NCBI RefSeq assembly: GCF_014805625.2
Contig: NW_023998564.1
Location: forward strand, 2,638,680 to 2,702,679
DNA: 64,000 nucleotides
Reading direction: 5' to 3'
From: Glossina fuscipes
Lineage: Eukaryota > Arthropoda > Insecta > Diptera > Glossinidae
Below are positions 11,441 to 23,270 of this stretch, in pieces. The position numbers were made by a program, and so were the translations under genes. The number at the start of each line of letters is the position of its first letter. Positions within the stretch are counted from its first letter, which is position 1. The notes below the pieces were generated by a model that saw nothing but the letters and a program-made list of their open reading frames with translations, was not told the DNA's origin and searched no databases.

Positions 11441-11960
11441 TTTATCTTTGTCTATGGATATATGTGGCACTTGTAGGCGGAAGGTATGCAATGCCAAAGG
11501 ACTGCCCAAGAAGATCCTGGCAGTAGGAGCCACCTATGAACACTTCTTTGAGCAAGCAGCTTCTATTCGAGATTCTGATACAAAGTCTATGGATGATTTG
11601 GAGGCCAGAGGCGGAGTAATTTTATGGCTGGCATTGATATGTCGAAACCTCTTCTTACAAGTTAAAAAATAAATTATGGAGTAGGTCGAACGACAGTCTA
11701 GGATATAAGCAAGAACGATTGTGGCATTATAGTTTGAACTATGGAAACCATGGGGATCAGGGAGACCAAGTGGGTAAAGAGTAAGCGCAAGGAAGGTTTG
11801 TATGTGTTTTCCAACAACTATGGTGGGGAGGATCTTGGTGAATATGAATACCTTAAGCGTATCGGGGGTGCACTGAAACACTAAAAGTGATGCATAGGTC
11901 ACGCTTTGACCGAAAGGGAGAGCAAGCTCAGCAGAGAGAGTTTGAACGATACACAAATTC
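11440..11960 (+). mobile_element. Probable LINE ORF1 relic with degenerate PHD-like zinc finger
   Basis: The frame from 11451 reads DICGTCRRKV, a spacer, FFEQAASIRDSDTKSMDD and LEARGGVIL followed by CR. This spacing resembles the PHD-type finger found in ORF1 of some fly Jockey/CR1-like LINEs, with several ligands lost. The block is more GC-rich than its surroundings. From 11750 another open piece (ETKWVKSKRKEGLYVFSNN) follows in no recognised domain. Identification is inference from pattern only. Confidence 0.35.
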
Positions 11961-12479
11961 TCATATCTGGCACTCCAAGTTTAGTATAAGCCCTGTAAGA
12001 CAATCCTGCGTCTTGCAAATTAGTTGCCGTAAGTTATCGCTTGCAAAAAACTTGAAAACCAACGAATTTGTCTGTAAAAGTTTCTTCTCAAATTCTAGAA
12101 CATAGAAAGCATACCTAGTTTGCTTTAAATCTCTCATCCTTAAGCTACATAAGCTACCTGAAAAGTGTTAAAGTGGTAAGTGTTATCAACAACGATTAAA
12201 AAGTATTAAAAAAAAAAATTGCAGAAAAACTAAGAAAATAAAGAGAATAAAATTCTTATATAAATTGAGAATATAGGAATAAGAAAAAAAAGGAAGAAAA
12301 ACATTTAGTATGAGTTGACAACAGGTGTAAATCCTTGTTGAAGATGAACCTCCGCACCATTATAAATACGCAAAAGTTTAGCAACCGATAATAGTGAAGA
12401 AACTTAGTTCAGTTATCGAATCTCTTAAAAATGTCGAGAATAGTAGCTAATCTAGATCGACATCGGCAGGCTGCGCGCA

Positions 12480-13455
12480 TTTAGGAGAGTTTATTCGCTA
12501 TGTTTAATGCCGGAGATAAAGCAAAAGATATCATTTGGATCTTTGCAAAGGACTCTGAAAGCATTAAAAAGCTCGTAATTGTATCTACATTGTCTATGCC
12601 TTAAGAATGTAAAGTTCCTAGCGAAACCGGTCTGGGCATTAAAGTTTATCTCTCCAAGTAATGTCGGCGAATCGTAAGTACCATTTATTAACTTAATTAT
12701 GAAGGAAAGACAAAGAATAAATCCATGTCCTTCAAGTGGCGGCAAGGGTAGCGAAAGCAATCTGTTTTCGTAAGGAGACAAGCGTGTCCCAGCACAAATT
12801 ACTTAGTGGCAAAAAGCAGCAATTTAATTTGAAGGGATTCTATAGAATCTCCATAGCGCCTATACGAAATGGGCCGCACAAATATTGGTCTCACTAAGCT
12901 CGTATATAGCGTTTGTGTAACATAAGGATCATTAGACCATTGTTTAATAGGCACTGATCCAGCTTTATTTATAGACAGATCTGTGCTTAAATTAAAACCG
13001 AGCTAATGGTCGAATACACCCCTAAGTCCATGCAAGAATCTATATTTTCCAATTTTTGTGAATTAATGAAGTAAGCAGCAGTGAATAGACCGATAATAAT
13101 TTCCTAAAATTTCGAAAGCACCACCTAACCAAGTTATCTAAGTCAGATCGAATGGAGATACAGATGCAATTCCAAGAAAAGACATGAACACAGTATAGTA
13201 TCGTTAGCGTACATTAACATATGTCTGAACTTAATCACAGAAAGGAAGTTGTTGATGTACAAGACACAGGCAAAGCGTCCCAAATGGCTACCTTGAGGGA
13301 CAGCTGACGTCACGGTGAATTGATCAGAGATAATGGAGTTAAAACGATCTATTATGGAGCTAAGAGCTTATGCATTTCAATAAATGCAAAGGGAGGAGTT
13401 TAAGGATCAATAATTTATGGTTTAATAAGTCAAGCGCTTTACTAAAATAAATGTA
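12480..13455 (-). mobile_element. LINE reverse transcriptase fragment (family of 1-727)
   Basis: Read on the minus strand from 13450 downward: FSKALDLLNHKLL (palm motif, Asp-to-Leu change), ISDQFTVTSAVPQGSHLGR, then HMLMYANDTILC, where the catalytic YADD is YAND. After a frame-broken stretch comes PYENRLLSLPLPPLEGHG and LINGTYDSPTLLGEINFN, matching the copies at 1-370 and 40.4-42.4 kb. Stops and frameshifts make it a fossil. Confidence 0.85.
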
Positions 13456-13965
13456 TATGACACCCGTGCGAGAGTATATCCAATCTTACGTACAGGTGCG
13501 GATATACGTGATTTAAACCTTCTCAAAACCATTTCAAAACAAGGCGTAATATGGGAAGTCGTCGAAAAAATTGTCCGACTCAATCCATCTTCAATAGAGT
13601 TGGTGTTACGGTTAAAACACACCAGAATATCATATTTGATCAATATATCTCAAAAATTTCGCCTTGTAGCTTGAGCACAAGTAGAAAAGACGGACAATAT
13701 TAAATGTCGTCAAAATATCTAAAAAATTTCGAGCTGTAAATGTCACTATACAGTGGCAAACAACATAGGCCGGACAGACAGAGAGATAGATAAGCTTAGA
13801 TGGACACAAATTTCGTTCCTTAAATTGAATGCAAAACGTTCATTAGGTTGAACATAACACTTTATAATAAAAAATCGTTACTTGAGTAACAGTAGGAGTA
13901 GCAGTATCTGTAGGATAGTGTAGGGTATGTAATGGTGGGCTGCAGCCCTGTATAATGTTTTTACT
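13455..13965. repeat. Dispersed fly repeat copy
   Basis: The block carries phrases of the repeat family at 36.86 and 57.5 kb: TTTCAAAACAAGGCG, TATCTCAAAAATTTCGCC, CTTGTAGCTTGAGCACAAG, GGCCGGACAGACAGAG, and TAGGGTATGTAATGGTGGGC at the end. It abuts the LINE fragment. Confidence 0.55.
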
Positions 13966-14005
13966 TGTTTTTTGCCTGTATATAAAATAATTATTCACTC
14001 AAACA

Positions 14006-14184
14006 CATCCGCCTGAGAGGCCGAGTAGGCAAGAGTTTCGACTAACAACTCAATGGTCGTGGGTTCTAATCTTAAGTGCGGTAGAGTTTTTAATAAAGCC
14101 GAAATCCTTAGATGCTGGTGCTTTAAGACTTTAGTCTTAGAATTTATTCTCTGGCTAAGTTTATAATGACAATAATAATAATAA
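14006..14184 (+). mobile_element. tRNA-derived SINE with perfect 14-bp target-site duplication
   Basis: A tRNA-like head (14011-14088) has an A-box-like GGCCGAGTAGGC, a CTAACAACTC middle and a B-box-like GGGTTCTAATC. A roughly 85-base unrelated body and an (AAT)n tail follow. The flanks carry the exact direct repeat TATTCACTCAAACA at 13992-14005 and 14185-14198, a classic LINE-style insertion footprint. A second full-length copy lies at 42.55-42.72 kb on the other strand, and head-only relatives at 53.6 and 61.8 kb. It is a pol III-type retroposon, not a functional tRNA gene: the cloverleaf is degenerate and the tail is retained. Confidence 0.85.
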
Positions 14185-15089
14185 TATTCACTCAAACAAA
14201 ATGCAATAAACCTCTTGTGTGTAAACTTGATGTGTGTAAAAATTACGTGTATTACTTATTAATCATTTTATGGTGTCTTCGTATCACTGTATAAAAACGA
14301 ATTTATAAAACTTAAGATTCGTTTTTTAATTAATAAATTGATTGTACTATGTTCTATAGCAAGTGCATAATTTTCTTCGCGATATCAAAATCATCAAAAA
14401 TTAAATAGTAAGTAACACACGATTTCACTTGCTTCTTTTGAATTTATATTCGAAAAGATTTGAAAAACAAGAATATCTCTTGTTCAATTTCGAAGAAACT
14501 AAACTTACATATAAGTAAATAAATGAAGACTTGACAAAATTAATTTCGCGCCGTGGGCAAGTTCAAATAAAAACTTGCATTAACAATATTGTAAAAAAAA
14601 AAATTATTAACTGCAATAAACGCATTACTTGTTACTGCCAGTAAGCTTTGCAAATATTCCATATAAACATTATGCGATTTAATTGTAAATGATGTTTGAA
14701 ATTTACGAACGACTTGAAAAGCAATAAGTTGTATCGTTTGCAATTGTTACAGATATGACGTGGCGTCGTAAGAGGTTCTATTTAAGTTTTCCTTTCAACA
14801 TATGCACAGATGAATATATGAAAACTTTGCTAACAAAATACTAAGTAAACTGCCCATGAAAAAGTGAAAAGAAGCGAGGAGAATAAGTGAAAGGTATGGA
14901 AAGTGGGTGTAAAAATAACCTAATGTTTTTGGTTAATGAACTGTAATCTTATTCGAATTAACTGCCGGAACTTTTAATACAACTTTAAAGAACAAGTTAC
15001 CTAAAAATTTTTGCTATTACAAGATAATAATCTCTTTTGATGAATGCCTACCTAGTCGAACCTATTCCTCGACAACTATTATATGTAAT

Positions 15090-15125
15090 TATAAATAGAC
15101 TTGTATGGCAAGCAATCATTCTTCA
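15090..15125 (+). promoter_or_regulatory. Possible core promoter (TATA plus initiator), unassigned
   Basis: TATAAATAG begins 28 bases upstream of the A of ATCATTC, which fits the fly TATA/initiator arrangement. The next 80 bases have no ATG, but no gene can be attached. Confidence 0.2.
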
Positions 15126-15614
15126 CTTCCAACCGAGTCAGTTATTTATTTATTCAATTAAAAATTTCGCTTATTAACTTTCTTAAACTATAATAACTAA
15201 CATCAAGGTTAAAATATGAATTAAAACTTAAAGTTAAACTATGATACGCAGGAAGAACCACGTAGCTTTTGGCAACTTGAAAGAAAACAATAGTATGTGT
15301 TCAATGCTTAAGTAGCAATGCTTAATTAAATCTGACAGTTAACATTTTAAACTAAATGTAAATGTAAGAAAAATCTATCTTGTTTTAGTTAATTTTGGCG
15401 TTACATTTCACTATAGATTTGCTATTATGAAATACGTTCCCGACTCATCTATTTATTTATTTATTACAAGACTAACTAACTCACTTTCGACATAGTATTC
15501 TTAGCCAACTTTTATCAAAAGCTAATCTTCTATGATATACTCAAAACGGTAACACCAACAATAATACCACTTTTGTTAATCTTAAAGTTGAATGTATTAG
15601 CTTCGAGAAATATA

Positions 15615-16104
15615 CAGTAAAAGTTCCTTATTCGCTGGGAATACGTTCCATAAAAATGCCGCGAATACAGAAACGGTGAATACGGAATGGTAATTTATAT
15701 GGCATTATAGCGGATACGTTCCTACGTTGAGAAAATAAAAGAAGAAACCGCGAATACGGAAGGATAATTTATATGGGATTATAGGGGATACGTTCCTAGG
15801 TCACAATATATAAAAACAATCAAATATATAAAAAAATCTATTTAATTGAATGCGAGTGTGCATTCAGAGTTTCCCTGTTTAGACAATTTTTTATTTAGGG
15901 AAATTACTTAGCTGAAATGAACTAGATTTGGGATTTTTGTAGCAATACTTTATTCATTGAGTGAGATTCATTGAGGTTCCTTTCATTCTGTTTGTTTGCA
16001 TTCTCAAAAACCGCGAATCAAGAAATTTATGGCCGCGAACATGGGATGTGGTCGCATTTTTTTCATCCGCGAATAAAGCAGGCGCGAATAAGGAACTTTT
16101 AGTT
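15615..16104. mobile_element. 490-bp MITE with terminal inverted repeats (pogo/Tigger-like)
   Basis: The left end starts TA|CAGTAAAAGTTCCTTATTCGC. The right end is GCGAATAAGGAACTTTTA followed by AGTT-like decay of the expected ACTG. Eighteen terminal bases (15618-15635 against 16084-16101) match perfectly as inverted repeats. Inside are two diverged copies of a segment with CGCGAATACGGAA, TAATTTATATGG and GGATACGTTCCTA (near 15661-15727 and 15750-15801). The CAGT end, TA flank and GCGAATA-rich interior are typical of pogo-type MITEs; that class call is from general knowledge. It contains no transposase. Confidence 0.75.
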
Positions 16105-16399
16105 AATTGTATAAAATATTAATAATACGCAAACAAACACAAGTAAATTCAAAATGCTCAATAATTAGTTTCGTAACATAATGCTTTTGATCTTATTAAC
16201 AGACAAAACGGACAAATCAAATAAGTGGTAATGGTCGTTGAACATTCCACACATTACCCGAAACGGATTCAACAGCTCATAATTGCTACGGCATTGCGAT
16301 AGCTGCAAAAGCACCAAATGTCTTGAGATCCTACTACGGATGTGAATATCAATAAGTTCTTATAGTCGGCGAATAAAGGTCACCATTTATTAGCTTAAG

Positions 16400-17890
16400 A
16401 CGAAAGGTTACACCCAACATTTCACGCCTTTTTTTGATGGTAGGCAAGTCAAGAAGCTTCAATGTGTTATTATACCGTGGAAGAGACAGGGCAGGATCCC
16501 ATCCCCAACCTCGCAAAGCAAACACCAAGGAGTCCCGTTAAACAGACTTCAAGAGATCAATATGGCATCTGTAACTAGGAACTCAAACTAACGAGTATTT
16601 AAAAGTTGGCCTAATTAATGAAGTATACAAACAATTCGTAACTTGTAGGTCTTTAAATTCTTTAGACCTTTATTAACTGACAATATGATTGCAAAACACA
16701 AATATATCCCAGAATGTGATTGTCAATAAGTTAATAAGGCATCGTGTTACACCATGTAAAACACATTTTACATTTTTCTGAATTCACACCATGCTATTGA
16801 TTGCGGACCATGAGCACAGCTTCTCAAGGGGTGGGGAGAGCGACAGATTGTGACATGGGTCTACCATGGGTACCTGCCAGTGATGGCTTAACCCCACGGT
16901 GGCCCAGGGGCACACAGAGGTTATTTAAACGTAACCCATGCCCTCCAGCGAGACAGAGAATCCCTATAAACTAGTGGTCTAAACAACACTGGAGTCCAGA
17001 TTGTTTATTGTGTATGGCTCAATAAACCCACTCTGGTCAGTGTTGAGACCTAGAGGGGAGAGGGACAGTTTAACATCATCTGTAAACATTAAAACCCGTG
17101 AATGTTGTTTGCACTCCGAATGGTCATTCATGTATAAAAGTAAGCGGGCCAAGCAGACTACCCTGAGAAACACCAAAAGCATCAATTACTCTGGATTGGC
17201 AAGAATTCAGCACCACCCGTTGGATGCGACCAGAGGGATAGATACTAAACTAGGCAATCATACTGTCCGAAACACCAAGGGGACGTAGACTATTAACTTA
17301 TGAAAGCTTTTGAAAAGTCTGTGAAAATAGCATCAGTTTGTTTATGATCGGAAAATGCCTTGTAAATTGGATTACAAAACTCCAGAAGATTGATGGCTGT
17401 TGATCTTCTTTTTGAAAACCGTGCTGACAGTGCGATATAATTGACCCGAAAACCGGAGTAAACCTTCTTACTATTAGCGGTTCAAGTAGTTTGAGCAGTG
17501 TACTAAATTTGGCAATTTCGCTATAATTCTCAATAAGTTTCCGAGAACCACTTTTGTAATTAGGTTTTTACCGATGTAAAGTAATCTTTTTCAAACAGAC
17601 ATTACAAATTTGAGTAAGGCGAGAGCATAGTAAATCAGAACAATGATGGAAAATTACAGAGGGAACACCATTAGGGCAAGGATAATGACAATGTTTCAAC
17701 GTTGACAATATAAATACTTCTCCTTCGGTGAAAGACATAGACGGAAAAATATCAAAGGACCTTATAGAATACGGATCATTATCAGATGAAGTATTTCAAC
17801 ATTGGTAAACGTAAAAAATCTGCAAAAAGTTTGGTTATTACAGGCACATCGGGTGATTCGAAATCTCAAAAGCTCATGACGGAAGGAGAT
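16400..17890 (-). mobile_element. LINE reverse transcriptase relic (second family)
   Basis: Reading the minus strand downward from 17760: FTEGEV, CPNGVPSVIFHHCSDLLCSR, SGSRKLIENYSEIAKFSTLL, HGFQKRRSTAINLLEF-type residues near 17400, TDAIFTDFSKAF (catalytic Asp present) near 17320, GVSQGSLLGPL near 17170 and VLMFTDDVKLSLSP near 17090 (YADD box as FTDD). These are RT blocks 0 to C of Jockey/CR1-type LINEs. Several frameshifts and stops inactivate it. The order and spacing are otherwise intact, so it derives from a once complete RT. Confidence 0.85.
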
Positions 17891-18790
17891 AGTTTTACTT
17901 TCCGTAATGATTGGTAACACCTACTCGGTAGACACAGAGTCCTTCATCTATTCTTTCCTCTGTCCAGCATCGTATCAACCATTCGGTATCCGACGTTACT
18001 GACACGGTCAAGGATCCCGACCCGCTACAATTTGCAGCGGTAGTTAATGTTGAGCGCTCTACTGCTTCAGCATAGCTAACACTCGGGGGGCTAAGTGTAT
18101 CCATTAACTCCTTATCCCTTCGCAAGGCCAAATCTCGAGATATGTTTCTATTCGTGTCAAACCAGCCAAATCAACTACGCCGACCGATAGCAGCTCAATA
18201 GACGACAACCGGTGGGAGACCAGGTCCCCAGTTGGAGGATATATATCTGAACCGGCCCCATAGGGGACGGTCCGCACACTACAGTCCGATTTGAATATTT
18301 TTTTGCTGTTTGCGGTGAAGTAGAAGACTTCAGAAACTCACAAACCTCTAACATTTCATTGCACTGCTTAAATTTGGCCATCACCGCGTCTAACAATTTC
18401 TTGGCTGTCATAAATCCCAGTTTCGTTTGCACAAACAACCTGTAGAACTCGATGTCTTTTTTCCTGGGCAGGACCGGCGATGTCCTTTTGCACCCCACCG
18501 CATCCGATGTCCTACCAGTGCACCCTGCGCACTTGGGATGCCTATACACAACCAACACGTTATATATCGGTCGGTATCAAAACCCGTTTTTGCTGGGCAC
18601 GGGTTAAATAAACAACACATTTTGCCAAGAACCAAAAATGTCGCTGTCCCTATCCACATGACGGCAAAATTTCAATTCGAAATGGTTCCGCCTTTTGTTA
18701 ACATTGGTGATAATTTCACACAGTGGACTATGATGGTTTCGCCGCAATCGCTGACCAATTGCTTTTTCATATATTGAAAATCTCATAGAT
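17890..18790 (-). mobile_element. LINE ORF1 relic with PHD-like finger and helical region
   Basis: On the minus strand, YITCWLCIGIP shifts frame into KCAGCTGRTSDAVGCKR, a Cys/His-spaced PHD-like finger. A helix-rich stretch follows (IEFYRLFVQTKLGFMTAKK, AKFKQCNEMLEVCEFLKSS), then a Ser/Thr-rich segment (MDTLSPPSVSYAEAVE). This is the layout of ORF1 in PHD-bearing LINEs. It runs directly into the RT relic with no room for an endonuclease domain, so either the endonuclease is deleted or two elements are joined. Confidence 0.6.
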
Positions 18791-20054
18791 CAATGTCTCA
18801 GCTGACGATATGCTTGCTTAGTGCTCCAAAATATTTCCAACATAGTCTACAAGATAGCGCAAAACCATGAAACACCGAATTTTAAATCTCAAATCTGACA
18901 CCCAGCACGTGTGAAAACGTAAATTCTTAGGTTCATATAATTGAACTTTTATTCCAGAAAATTATTTAGTTGTTATAAACAAACGCGCACAGGAAAATTA
19001 ATCAACCGTCCACACTCTTACCGCTAATGGGAATTTTATTGAGCACCTTCATAGTGCAGGAGTCATTTAACATCTTGTGTGAAAATCATGCTACCATCTT
19101 AAATGATGCAAAAAGTATATAAATCAAAATAGGGCAAAACCTTTGTTTAGAAAATTATTCCAATCAGACTGCTGTTACACCCAAAAACAAGAAGATAATA
19201 AAGGCCACAGATAGAATGAACCTGTGTCTTTCTTTGAATTTATCTAGAGGATTAAAGAATATGAAGATGAAGTCCAAAGTAGTAAAGACAGCTACCATCT
19301 CTTTCAATAGAGCTCTCTTAAGTAGTTGGGATCAAGATATGGTCGAATTTGGAAGCCTACTTCGTCCAAATTAGACAACGTAAGGTATTTCTTTAAACAA
19401 CTTACGGATCTACATGAAAACATCTTTGAAACAAGCTGAAAAAATTCAAATTCGGTTTTCTTTTTTTACCAAATTATCAAAATTTGGTATATCAGCAAAA
19501 ACCGACTAAGAAAAAACGGTGAAATTTGACACTCTAGTGCTGTCATATCAAGGAATGTTGAAGTTACAGAGGGGTTAAAAGTGGATTACTCTCCAACATG
19601 GACGGCTTTAACGCGCATGACCGGTGATCTTTTGTGAAACTGAAATTTTCGGAGCGAAATTTGATAAATTATCTTTGGCAATTGCGAACGTGTACAGCTT
19701 CACTTTCTAACGTGTCACATGAACTTTTACAAACAATCGAAGGATGCGTTGCTTCTTTCTTTAGCTCATGTCAAGTGCAATATCTTAAATAAACTTTATC
19801 CACTGCATTTTATTCACTCTGCACTTCTCAATTAACTAATGAAAAGTATTGAATCTACTCCTCTTATGTTCGACGACAGATTCATAAAATAATAACACCC
19901 CCCTCACGACACATTTTCCTTTCCTAATAATCCGATAAAATTACCTGAAGGTAATGAAATACGACAGAAATTTTCAGTCAGCCTATTGTTGTTGAAGTCT
20001 TTTATTCATCATATACCACTTGTGGTGTGGACGTATGTAACACCCAGAGTGATT

Positions 20055-20215
20055 TTATTATACTGATCGCTTCAGAATCACTTTCTGCATCGATCTAAGC
20101 ATGTCTGTCTGTCTGTCTTATGTGCTTGCTTTTAGCCTACAGATCGCAATTTTTAAGGTATTTTGATGAAATTTGGCTTGAGATATTTTGATGAAATTTT
20201 GATGAATTTTGGTGT
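20055..20215 (+). repeat. Dispersed fly repeat copy with CTGT tract
   Basis: The segment shares CTGATCGCTTC, AATCACTTTCTGCAT, CGATCTAAGC, GTCTGTCTGTCT and GATATTTTGATGAAATTT with copies at 26.0 and 29.65 kb. Confidence 0.6.
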
Positions 20216-21230
20216 GGTCGTCTTTATTTATCAACTCTGCACCCTTCACATTAATTGTCGAACTTCATTGTTTGTGTTATGGACTGTTGACACAAAACAA
20301 TTTTATGACTGCGCTCCATCGATCACGATATTTTGAAAACATTTTTCGCGTATATAAATCCGTTTTTATAGCTTGTTATCAATATCTTTCCTTTCACAGT
20401 GTAATCCAAATGTGCTTTTTTTTAGTAACCGCTCCTGTGGAAACGACCCAAAACTTAATTTCGTTTTCGATTAGTTCTCATCTTTCAAATGCACTGTTTG
20501 TGCTTTAATAGACTTATCATTATCATAAAATAATTGTACGGAACTCTAGCCTTGTTTGGTAAGAATAAGGGGATGACTTATTCCTTCACGCATTCCTTCA
20601 CGCATTAATCAAATATTTTGATCAATGGACTACTCAGTTCAATCAATTGCTTGATTTACATTTGGAATTTGAAATTGATTTGGTGGTTTGATATTTATTC
20701 ATTTATTTTAAAGGTTCATAAATTATATTCAGATTATGTAATTGTTAAAAAAGGAAGCAGATCAGTGGATATCGTTAAAACGATTTATTTGTATTGACTC
20801 CTAAATTAATTTACTTGTAAAATTATTATTATTCCTATTATTCTATTGTGAATGTTTTATTATATATTATTCTTATTATAAATGTTTTATTCTTATTATA
20901 AATATTTTTTTTTCACTATATTATGTCCGTTAAACAAAGAAATAAATAAACAAAGCATAAGTTGCGTTTTGGCTTTCCTTGGCAAGGAATCGTTTCCTTA
21001 TTTGTGTTTCAAATTTCAAGATCGCTATGAAGAGATTAGAGAGATCAAATAAAAAAGAAGGCAATGATATTAATAATGGAAGAATATAATAAAATTACAA
21101 TAAAATGCTGTTATTTCAACTAAAAGAGAAATGCTGACTGAATGCAGAATTAAACAGAACTCACATAACGTGATTTTAAGGAAAATTCCTACACGTTTGT
21201 AATGCAATAAATCAAATCACACGATCAAAT

Positions 21231-21293
21231 CGGCAGGCAGACAGGCACGCAGGCAGGCAAGCAGGCAAACAAACAATCGGACAAACAACAACA
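21231..21293. repeat. Degenerate GGCA/CAAA tetranucleotide tract
   Basis: Runs of GGCAGGCAGACAGGCA pass into CAAACAAACA units. Confidence 0.75.
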
Positions 21294-22259
21294 ATTAAAA
21301 ATGCATAACAAATAAGAAAACATTAAATAAAACCCCTGCGTTCAATGTACGTTTTTCCGAATCACTTTTTTGCTTTTCATTTTATAGATATCAAATAACG
21401 GATCACATCAAATGCAGCTACTGGCGATGATGATGATGATGAATGTATTGGAATATAAAGCATTTAATGTGTCATAACCAATATTACAGTTCCACTACAA
21501 ATTTGCATTTGCACGCTTCTAAAATTATAATCATGCTTCAGTTATTCAATTTGTCTGAGGTCGTTTACCACTTTGTTACGGCTTGTTAATTCCTAATAGA
21601 AAACAGAATATCATTATGCCCATTTTAGAAGGTGTGTTCATCTATTCAATCGAATTGCTTAGGTTCATTTGTCTATCTATAGCTCCATGTGTTAATTTAT
21701 CTTTAGCCCCAAATGCTCTCACCACTCACTCCTCACGCTTATAACTAGCTCTTCCTTTTAACTCTCAATTACTACCGATCAACTGCCTGCCAGTAAATCT
21801 AACCCACTACCATAACTCTTAAGATTTTTTAATATCCCATGCATATACTAATTGTTAAATTATATTACGTTATGATAAGAGATATAACCGTCTCTTTCAT
21901 CTTGTTCGAAAAAATTTTACAGATATTTTGCTTGTTTATGCTCTATTGTAGTAACCTATAGCTGTTCTCTTACTTCTGAGATAAAGAGGAACACATCAAC
22001 GACTCAAAGATGGATGTATTCCTGTTCGTCTTTGGATTATGAGATGATTTAGCCATGTTGTCCACGTCTGCGACGTTTGAAAGCTAACGCTCCCTTTTCC
22101 AAAACCCTAAATAGCCGTTTTATGAAAGATGACCCCAAACGATTACCGCTTTATAGGGAAATTCAAAAGGTGTGATCTGGGAAAAATACTTTCACTTAAG
22201 GTTAACGAGCTTATCCTGCATTGTACTATTTTGAAAGTATTTTACTCGCAGTGACATCA

Positions 22260-22685
22260 TGTAAAGCTATTGTTATGTTTATCACTCGAGGGATATCCCC
22301 ATACAACATGTCCTCATTCAGGAAGGGCTACAAATATGAAAGAAGAGTAGCGTACATTTGTAAATGAGAACATTTAAATTGTTTGTCCCCCTGGTTGTAC
22401 TTACTTTCAAACTGCGGCTTAGCAGCTAGCCGCATAGCACGAGAACACTGAAATCGCAAAATGGTCTTATTTAACGACATGACTGATGGACAAGTCTCTT
22501 TCTTGTCCGCAAAATATATACCGTGGAAATGTCTATATATAAGCACAGCACAGCCGAAGTTGCGCCGATTGTTAAGATTCTCGATGGTGTTGAGCAATCT
22601 CTCATTGCTAATAAGCACCAGTGCCTTTCTTTGTAAGCGGTTGAGACTTTCCTTTTGACACCTGGACGCTAACGTCCACACACAT
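22260..22685 (-). mobile_element. LINE fragment: RT thumb/C-terminal region
   Basis: The minus frame from 22681 reads SLNRLQRKALVLISNERLL, then NRRNFGCAVLIYRHFHG and RAMRLAAKPQF. That is the Leu-x2-Leu-Gln-Arg-Lys-Ala, His-Arg-Arg, Phe-Tyr-Arg-Tyr-Phe-His-Gly and Thr-Arg-Leu-Ala order seen downstream of RT in Jockey/CR1-like LINEs. It ends without a domain partner, so it is a truncated relic. It is not from the first LINE family, whose C-terminus reads differently. Confidence 0.75.
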
Positions 22686-22687
22686 AC

Positions 22688-22774
22688 GAATTATATATAA
22701 ATATAAATATCCATAAGTGATATAAATATATATGTGTATATATGTGTATATACATATATATATATATATATATG
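22688..22774. repeat. TA-rich microsatellite
   Basis: TATATA and TATAAA runs with (TA)n at 22752-22774. Confidence 0.85.
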
Positions 22775-22994
22775 GATGTTCTTGCATGCTTTTTGACCAG
22801 CGAAATCTATTAATGAAAATGATAAAGTATTGCGAAGTATCAATATACACAGTAGTTAAACTCGATGATTCGGATCTTTTTTTACATAAAATAACAGTTC
22901 TGCTTTTAGTACTTTTGAGTTATTCACTGCGCACAGACATTAATCGTGGAACGCTTAAAGTTGCATTCTCGGCGTTCATTACTTTTCTTGTTTG

Positions 22995-23270
22995 ATTTGT
23001 TTATATCCTAATTGTCGATTTTGGTTTCAACGAATTAAAAATGGTGGAGGACCAAAAAAGTTCGGAGCCAATGAATTACAAGACTTGTTAGACGAAAACC
23101 TAGCACAAACTCTAAAAGAACATTCGAACAGCTTAGCAGCTGATAGATCAACTGTTTCTAGATTTTTACATACGATGTGAAAGATTCAAAAGGAGGAAAA
23201 CTGGTTACCACACGAATTGACTAAAATGACGGCAGAAGGATGCCAAAAAGTTGTAGAGAAATATTTTGAT
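22995..23270 (+). mobile_element. mariner transposase relic (N-terminal DNA-binding part)
   Basis: From 23012 the frame reads CRFWFQRIKNGGGPKKF, NELQDLLDENLAQT, DRSTVSRFLHTM, stop, KIQKEENWLPHELT. This is the helix-turn-helix region of Tc1/mariner (mariner subfamily) transposases, lacking the usual Asp-Phe-x-Val-Glu-Asp-x-Pro-Arg stretch after the first helix. The TGA at 23178 replaces the Gly of the family GKIQK motif. The catalytic DDD domain is absent. Confidence 0.85.

Larger units (their letters stand above)
18790..22260. other. Intergenic DNA without recognisable genes
   Basis: 20055-20200 is a dispersed-repeat copy (CTGATCGCTTCAGAATCAC, then a CTGT tract and GAAATTTGG). 21231-21293 is a degenerate GGCA/CAAA tract and 21426-21441 is (GAT)n. 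Nothing else is recognised. Confidence 0.5.

Noticed and set aside
14006..14090. Functional tRNA gene
   Set aside because: A and B boxes are present but the cloverleaf is degenerate, and the sequence continues into a SINE body and tail flanked by a target-site duplication.
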